DNA of 64,000 nucleotides from positions 3,784,532 to 3,848,531 of the forward strand of contig CM035359.1 of assembly GCA_020137815.1 (NCBI GenBank), read 5' to 3'. Source of the stretch: Hormiphora californensis. Taxonomy: Eukaryota > Ctenophora > Tentaculata > Cydippida > Pleurobrachiidae. The first letter of the stretch is position 1. Every line of letters begins with the position of its first letter. Below are positions 58,401 to 64,000 of the stretch, one piece after another. The notes beneath the pieces are model-generated. The model did no database searches and was not told the DNA's origin. It saw nothing but the letters and a program-made list of their open reading frames with translations. Position numbers and translations under genes: made by a program.

Positions 58401-59112
58401 AATGGCGCCATTTGAATCAAGAAACAAGGTCTTAATATCTCTCTTCCATGGTATGATTATTTATATAATATATGTTCAGATCACTGCAATGGAAAATCCG
58501 GGTTTGATCTGACTTTTTCGCCTATTTTGATCTACGGGATTATATGATTCATTTCGCTATTTTAATGGTGGAACGAACACGTAGCTAACTTGAGATAAAA
58601 TATTCTTTTCTTCAGGAACGAATGATGTTGGGCTCCAAATTGCCATGGGGCTCAACCGTTTGGAGGCAACTGAAAAACTGGAGAGGTTTGTGAGAGCAAT
58701 CAACCCGCTGTCACCTGCCCTCCGAGCCTCATCCACCGCCAGATTCAAAGGGGGCAAAATAATCCCAACAACTCCCCTGCTGAATCAGCTTGGCTATTCC
58801 ACATCTACTCCACTTCAAGAGGTAGAAGTCGGAAATTTCCGCTTATCTGTGGAAAAAGAATGCGATAGCTTCATTTATAGCCACAAAGACAAATGTTTTG
58901 GAAAGGTTATCGGAATATTTTTACAGCTTGACAAACTCTTCCTGGTTTGTTTGAAAGTTAAAGGCGAGCCTTTTGTGCCTCATGGGCTTATGAGCTATGT
59001 TGTAACCCAAGAGGTTTTCACTGGAGATTACAGTAAGGTTGGGAGCTTTGCTCCCTGCTTTCCAAATTTGAACAGTTGCATATTCCGTCGTGTTAATATG
59101 CTTGACCATTAA
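55491..59112 (+). CDS. CACTA/EnSpm-like transposase, complete six-exon gene
   Basis: Exons 55,491-56,651, 56,797-56,842, 57,879-58,017, 58,125-58,239, 58,351-58,450 and 58,616-59,112; all borders GT..AG, phases consistent, 2,058 nt (685 codons plus stop). N-terminal Cys/His cluster (CENNDC, CPQHCRTC, about residues 65-95); SISIDGVQ (about 168-175), CSCPHC and NDPLHTNYLGVVK match the Tnp2-type DDE core; the C-terminal half (FKAREWCQFIFYVIP, FNLHQMVHIPDSV, MAPFESRNKVLISLFHGTN) matches the helical domain that follows it in CACTA transposases. Start chosen at the ATG shared by all copies (MGLEELQLQLLRWR). Likely cuts and rejoins element ends in the nucleus. Intact, so possibly active. Confidence 0.85.
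57030..57870. other. Intron 2 of the transposase gene
   Basis: AT-rich intronic DNA with a poly-G run at 57,037-57,054. No hairpin or ORF of note apart from short chance frames. Confidence 0.4.
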
Positions 59113-59145
59113 GCTGTTAAATGGTTAATGGTTGCCGGTTGTTTA

Positions 59146-60277
59146 TATGGTCATTTTTTTTTTAACTTGTGCAAAATTTTTTCCGAAAATGACATAAGTT
59201 CAGTTTTTTCGACTTTTATCATAGTTTTTGTCAAAAAATATTATTTTCCAACGAATATTATGTGTAAAAGTGTATAGGGAATAGATTTACAGGCAAAATA
59301 AATTAAAAACTCACCTCGTGAGGTGCCGGTGACCATGTTTGCAAAAGCGTGTGCCATTCCGTCAAATTTTAATATTTTTTTCTAAAATTTTCGAAAATAT
59401 GCTGAAAAATGCCCATAATAAACACCATTAAAATATGTAAGCAAACTTACTCAATCTATGAGGTGCAACCGGTGTTTAAAGTTACACTGTATACTTACAG
59501 CTACTTTTAAGCCCGTAGCACCTCACGTTTCACGACTTTTCCTAGCTAGATACTTGCAGTAGACTCAAAACCATCATTTGTACCAAAAAAGTTCCAAAAA
59601 TTTTGCTCAATGAGTGAGGTGCACCCAAAAAACTGTATTTTCTTCAAACGCTAATTGCACCTCACTCAGTGAGTATATAGTTCTGAAAGTGGCCTTAATT
59701 TGCTCATATGACATCCCCAAACACTACCTAATCGATTCCAAGGTCATTGCTCAACCTGTGAGGTGCACTGGAGAAGTAGGTAAAATATGTCATTTTTTGA
59801 GGGTCTGCACCTCACTCGCTGAGTAATTTTTAGAGCAAATTTTCGGTAAATCAGGAGGGAAATTGTCTAATCTTGCTTTATGCCAAGTTTCAATTCTTTA
59901 TTTACTCATTTGACCCCTAGTGAGTAAACTTTTAGCTCTAAAATCGGCTTGCACCTCACCAAATGAGTAAATTTTTCCATGGTTTTCACCTCATCTGATG
60001 AGTGAGAAATATCCCCACCATTTCTGAAAGTTTGGAGATTTTTGATCAAACGGTATTTCTACAAATCGGGGGCACCTCACGATAGCACCTCACGGCGTAG
60101 AAATGCTATAGCACCTCACTGGAGTAAGCTAGAGACTTCGTTCTTTCACTAAATTGAACTTTTAATATTTCTCGATTTTTTGAGGTGCCGAGTAAATTTC
60201 CAGTGGCCACAGCTATTTTGCTATGATCATTTGAAAAAATTTGGTAGTTGCACAAGTTAAAAAAAAAAATGACCATA
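59146..60277. mobile_element. TA-flanked element rich in GCACCTCAC words
   Basis: TATGGTCATTTTT with AACTTGTGCAA on the left is mirrored by TTGCACAAGTT and AAAAATGACCATA on the right; about 30 bp match, and TA lies outside both ends. The interior carries over a dozen GCACCTCAC / GTGAGGTGC words, often beside TGAGTGAG, in both orientations. A nonautonomous Tc/mariner-type element is the simplest reading. It lies immediately 3' of the transposase stop. Confidence 0.65.
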
Positions 60278-60924
60278 TATGTATAACGAATATGTATAAC
60301 GAATATAATAATCTACTATCTAGCTATAATTATAAAGTTGTATTGTATTACTGGGTTTACTTACCAGTGGTAAATTGAGTGTTGGAGAGGATTTGTGCAC
60401 TGTTGAACTGAAGTGTTTTGTACGTCCTTGTTTTTCTACAATATATATATTTCTATGAAGTATAATCTGCGTGTCCAGTCTCTGGAGCTTTTGTTCTGGT
60501 CTCAAGAGTCTCAAAAACACATTTTCCTATGAACACAATCATTTTTTAACAATATCCCGTGGTGTATAATTGTACATATATGCATCCTTCAAAACATCAA
60601 TTAACAAAATTTCCCTTTCCTAATTCGTCCCTATTGTAATCTCTATAGCACATGTATCATAGTGGAGAATATCAGATAAACAAAGCAGTGAGATAACACC
60701 AGATACTATGGGCAATTTATCTCAACCCTCAGGGGGCTAAGTTTCACCGTTTTAACGAGACAGAGGGTTACTATTGAAGGTAACAGTGGCGTGCTCACCA
60801 TTTTCACTTTAGTGTGCGGGTTGTTGGCTTTGTCACCCTTATTTATTAAAGTCTGTAATTTTTTCACCAGTTTTTTGATATTTACCAACCTAGAATCTCC
60901 AATGACCTCCCTTTCATTTATCAG

Positions 60925-62579
60925 GCGCCTTCCTGTTCGCATACATCGTGATGGTACTGGTAGAGGGACTACCTCTCTTCTGTTTAGAACTGGCCATTGG
61001 AAACCACTTTAATAAGAGCGTAACTGGCTCTATGAAGGTACATATCTATATCTTTTACCCCCGATACTGGTCCCTGATTGGCTGATAACCAGTCACGTGA
61101 CCTTAATAACGAGTTCTGATTGGTTGTTTACTTGTTTCGGTCGGTGCCTGACTCTAATCCTCCCCTTCTCGCAGCACATCCACAAGGCGTTGGTTGGTGT
61201 GGACTGTGGGGTGGTGTACTATGGCAGTGTGCTTCTTATGTATGCTCTACTACAACTATATAATAATGTGGATCATAAGGTATGTGCCATGAAATACTGG
61301 ACCCTGATTGGCTGATAACCAGTCACGTGACCTAAATAACAAGTTCCGATTGGTTGTTTATTAAATCCGATATTCTCCTGACAGATACTTATTTGAGTCA
61401 TTTGTTGATCCATTACCCTGGGCTGCACCCTGTACAACAAACCATACCTGCTGTGAAACAGACAAGACACAGTTTTACTGGTGAGAGATTAGGAAATATT
61501 GGTCCCTGATTGGGTGACAAAAAATCACGTGACCTAAATAAAGATTCGTGATTTGCTGTTTACTTGTGTGGGTCAGTCTAGTTCATCTCACTAACCCAGC
61601 TCTGTTTTGTAGGTACTATGGACATCTCGGAATAACCGAAAACATATCGGAAATAGGGACTTTTAACCCGACCCTTGTTATATATGTCTCGTTATTGCTT
61701 GGGTTACCATCTTCGTGTGCATTGCCCGGGGTATCGCAACTACTGGAAAAGTAAGTCAGTTCTAGCTGGTCTCTGATTGGCTGATGACCAGTCAGGTGAC
61801 CTAAATAACGAGTTCTGATTGGTTGTTTACTTCTATCTCTCTATTCAGGTTGTATTATTTCTCGGCAACTGCACCCTACGTTGTTCTGATTATTCTGTTG
61901 TTTCGGGGAGTTACCCTGGAGGGAGCCAATGACGGTATTGTCTACTTTCTTACACCTGAGGTAATTATTGTGTTACCATGGTGCAGGTGTTAACATTGTG
62001 TTACCATTGTGTTACCATTGTGTTACCATTGTGTTACCATTGTGTTACCATTGTGATACCATTGTGATTATCACAATGTGATACCATGGTGTTACCATTT
62101 TGATACCATGGTGTAACACTAACTACCACTTCCCACTCCCTCCAGCCCAAACAAGTGCTAGATGTTCGTGTCTGGTCCAAGGTTACCATGGTTACTATTA
62201 TCACTTCCAATCCCATTTCAGCCCAACAACTGCTAGATGTCCGTGTCTGGTCTGCGGCAGCCTCTCAGATCTTCTACTCACTGGGTATCGGGTTTGGAGC
62301 TAGATCGTGTCTTTCACCAAGAACTGTGATAACATCATTCGAGACAGGTTAGCTAAAGGAGCTGCCGGATTCAGGAAATACTTGTCCCTGATTGGTTGAT
62401 AACCAGTCACGTGACCTAAATACAGATTTCTGATTGGTTGTCAGTTTCTGAAATTAAAACAAGTTCCTCCCAGTATCATTATCACGGTGGTCAACTGCTC
62501 CACGACTATTCTGGGAGGACTTGTGATTTTCAGTATTATCGGGTACAGACAGGCAATGACACATGTAGAAATCAGCAAG
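60925..62579 (+). pseudogene. SLC6 transporter fragment in arm B
   Basis: Exons 60,925-61,037 (TM2), 61,175-61,279 (TM3), 61,385-61,480 (YLFESFVDPLPW, then Cys-rich loop), 61,613-61,750 (TM4), 61,849-61,960 (TM5), 62,222-62,347 (TM6) and 62,464-62,579 (TM7 region). SLC6 proteins couple Na+/Cl- gradients to amine or amino-acid uptake. Disabling changes: a 1-nt frameshift in the TM4 exon (LVIAWVTIF lies in another frame), a missing A at the start of the TM6 exon relative to an upstream partial duplicate at 62,146, and a 2-bp insertion in GFGA|IVS. TM1 and TM8-12 are absent. A captured, non-functional fragment. Confidence 0.85.
61060..62463 (+). repeat. Introner-like repeat in five SLC6 introns
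   Basis: About 70 bp with the words CTGATTGGCTGATAACCAG, TCACGTGACCTAAATAA and GTTCTGATTGGTTGTTTAC occur in introns 61,038-61,174, 61,280-61,384, 61,481-61,612, 61,751-61,848 and 62,348-62,463. In the roughly 100-bp introns the repeat makes up most of the intron. Only the TM5-TM6 intron (61,961-62,145, TTACCATTG microsatellite) lacks it. The mirrored introns of arm A (34.1-35.6 kb) show the same. Confidence 0.85.
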
Positions 62580-63388
62580 GTACGTACGTTGTACGTCATG
62601 TTTTTGCCTAGATCGACCCAATAAAGCTCGTGGTTTGAACAAAACAATCTATAGTTTATTGTTTTCTGGGGAACTCATAGATTTGCAGTTCTTTAACTCT
62701 TGCATCCCCATTACTCTCCAGTCTCCCCAATTATGATTTAACGGACAAAACCCTTTTCCCCAAGGGTGCCGTTAAATCGTGGTCCGACTGTATATGTATA
62801 TATTATATATCATATTATGTGCTTCTTTACCACATTTCTAACAAACACACAGCAACCAATTAAACAAGAACTACATCCAAATAAAAAACTTTTATTCCAT
62901 TAGGGGAAGAGAGGTTCGAACATGGCAAGTACAATTTTCAGTAAGTGGAAGTTTTCCTACACTCGGTAAGTGCATACGACAATTGGTTCGTATAACGTTG
63001 TCAGATTGCGCGACCCTCTTTTGTAAACGCTGAGCCGGCTTGCGTGAGCGAGGGTTACGAAAGTAACAAGTATAACGTTGGTTTCAAATCGTTATTGGGT
63101 GCAGCAGTCGCCCAGCGTATTTTGGGACGCCGCTCCTCATGGTACGGGAGCGCGCACAGTATTTGAGATGTTGAGAGTACAACGTTTCAGCACCACGGAT
63201 GCGCGCGCATTTGGACCACATTTGTTCAATATATTCCACGGTATATTGCTCAATTTGGCCAATATATTGGGCACAATACGGACCTGTATTGATCAATAAA
63301 TCGCCCAATCCACAATGTAATTTTGCACGATATAGCCCCGTTAATTGAGCTAATATTGACCTATATGGACCATCTATTTCTGGCAGGG

Positions 63389-64000
63389 TATTTTCGCTTG
63401 TTTCTCTGACTCAGTCCTGATTTTCTGAACATCATCTATCGCCAGTCCAGTTACTAAGTTAAACAAAATAAGATTAACTAGTAGGCCAAAGATGAAAAAT
63501 GTAACAAGTGCCATTTCAACGCTTCTCTCTTCTTCGTTTATGTCAATAACATCATACTCCAGACTACTAAAAAATCTTGTCCACACCCAATAATATGGCT
63601 TTCCATTGCTTGTAAAGTTCACTATATCATCATTAATCGCGAATGAGAAAACTATTGTAAACGAAATGAGGAAAAACAGCATTTGTGGAATAATCTGAAA
63701 CATCGTTTTTAAAATTTGAAGGACCATAATAAAATAAACTCCGATGTGTGAAACATATTGCAATAAAAGAAACATATTCCAAAAACCAGAAGTGACGGCT
63801 ATGAAAGCATATACCTTTTTACACCAAAGATATTCACCGCTACTCACATAGACAACTGTACTGATACAAAGGGTAAGCTCAGTGATGTTATCTATGTTCC
63901 AGATGTAGGCTCTAAACCTTTGGATTAATTCTTTGTAAGAAATTCCTTTCTTGGGGATTGGTCCATCAGTCATGGAAAATACAAAGTCTAAGATCTCCCC
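63389..64000 (-). CDS. TRPA-like ion channel, transmembrane/pore part (partial)
   Basis: Open from the window edge (64,000) to the insertion point. The product has a linker SYKELIQRFRAYIWN, several hydrophobic helices (LTLCISTVVYV; FFLISFTIVFSFAI), a pore-loop region (GKPYYWVWTRFFSSLEYDVID) and an S6-like helix (FFIFGLLVNLILFNLVTGLAIDDVQ), matching the S3-S6 layout of TRPA-type cation channels in the plasma membrane. The native frame continues as QAKI|GRIK at 29,443; in this haplotype it instead reads four codons of the element (PCQK) to a TAG. Family assigned by layout; other TRP channels are possible. Confidence 0.75.

Overview
The window looks like nuclear DNA of an invertebrate animal. 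Genes are split into short exons with GT..AG introns of roughly 70 bp to a few kb. The recognisable proteins are metazoan: a PAN/discoidin/Ig-type ectodomain, a TRPA-like channel and an SLC6 transporter. The intergenic and intronic DNA is packed with foldback transposons and minisatellites. I cannot fix the phylum from sequence alone; a non-bilaterian such as a sponge or cnidarian is a guess. No rRNA, tRNA, operon or CRISPR was found.

Region 1 (1-18.7 kb, + strand): one long multi-exon gene for an extracellular protein. I could chain 32 exons (284-18,735, about 1,520 codons, phases agreeing at every junction) encoding a PAN/apple-like segment, an F5/8C (discoidin/fucolectin)-like domain and a series of Ig-like domains. 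Both ends of the gene are missing. Its introns hold a Penelope-like retroelement with pseudo-LTRs (2,793-6,312), itself split by a MULE-like element with a 9-bp target duplication, plus many foldback MITEs and tandem repeats.

Region 2 (17.5-28.3 kb): a 6.5-kb block containing the last three exons is tandemly repeated. Copy 1 carries a 2,254-bp piggyBac-like foldback (TTAA target duplication) that is absent from copy 2, giving a natural filled/empty site pair.

Region 3 (29.2-64 kb): a TRPA-like ion-channel exon on the - strand is split by a 33.9-kb insertion (29,444-63,388). Removing the insertion and one copy of the TA duplication rejoins the channel reading frame. The insertion has inverted arms of about 3 kb that match without indels across about 2.5 kb. 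Each arm carries a decayed piece of an SLC6 transporter gene, and five of that gene's six introns share one repeated sequence (introner-like). Inside lie a complete six-exon CACTA/EnSpm-like transposase gene (+ strand, 685 codons), two broken inverted copies of it, a divergent - strand multi-exon gene that may be an accessory protein, and nested elements with target duplications of TA, TATA, AGGG, TTAA and an 8-bp hAT-type site.

The main story is therefore a very large, young, gene-capturing terminal-inverted-repeat element sitting in a channel gene, beside a repeat-laden Ig-superfamily gene.
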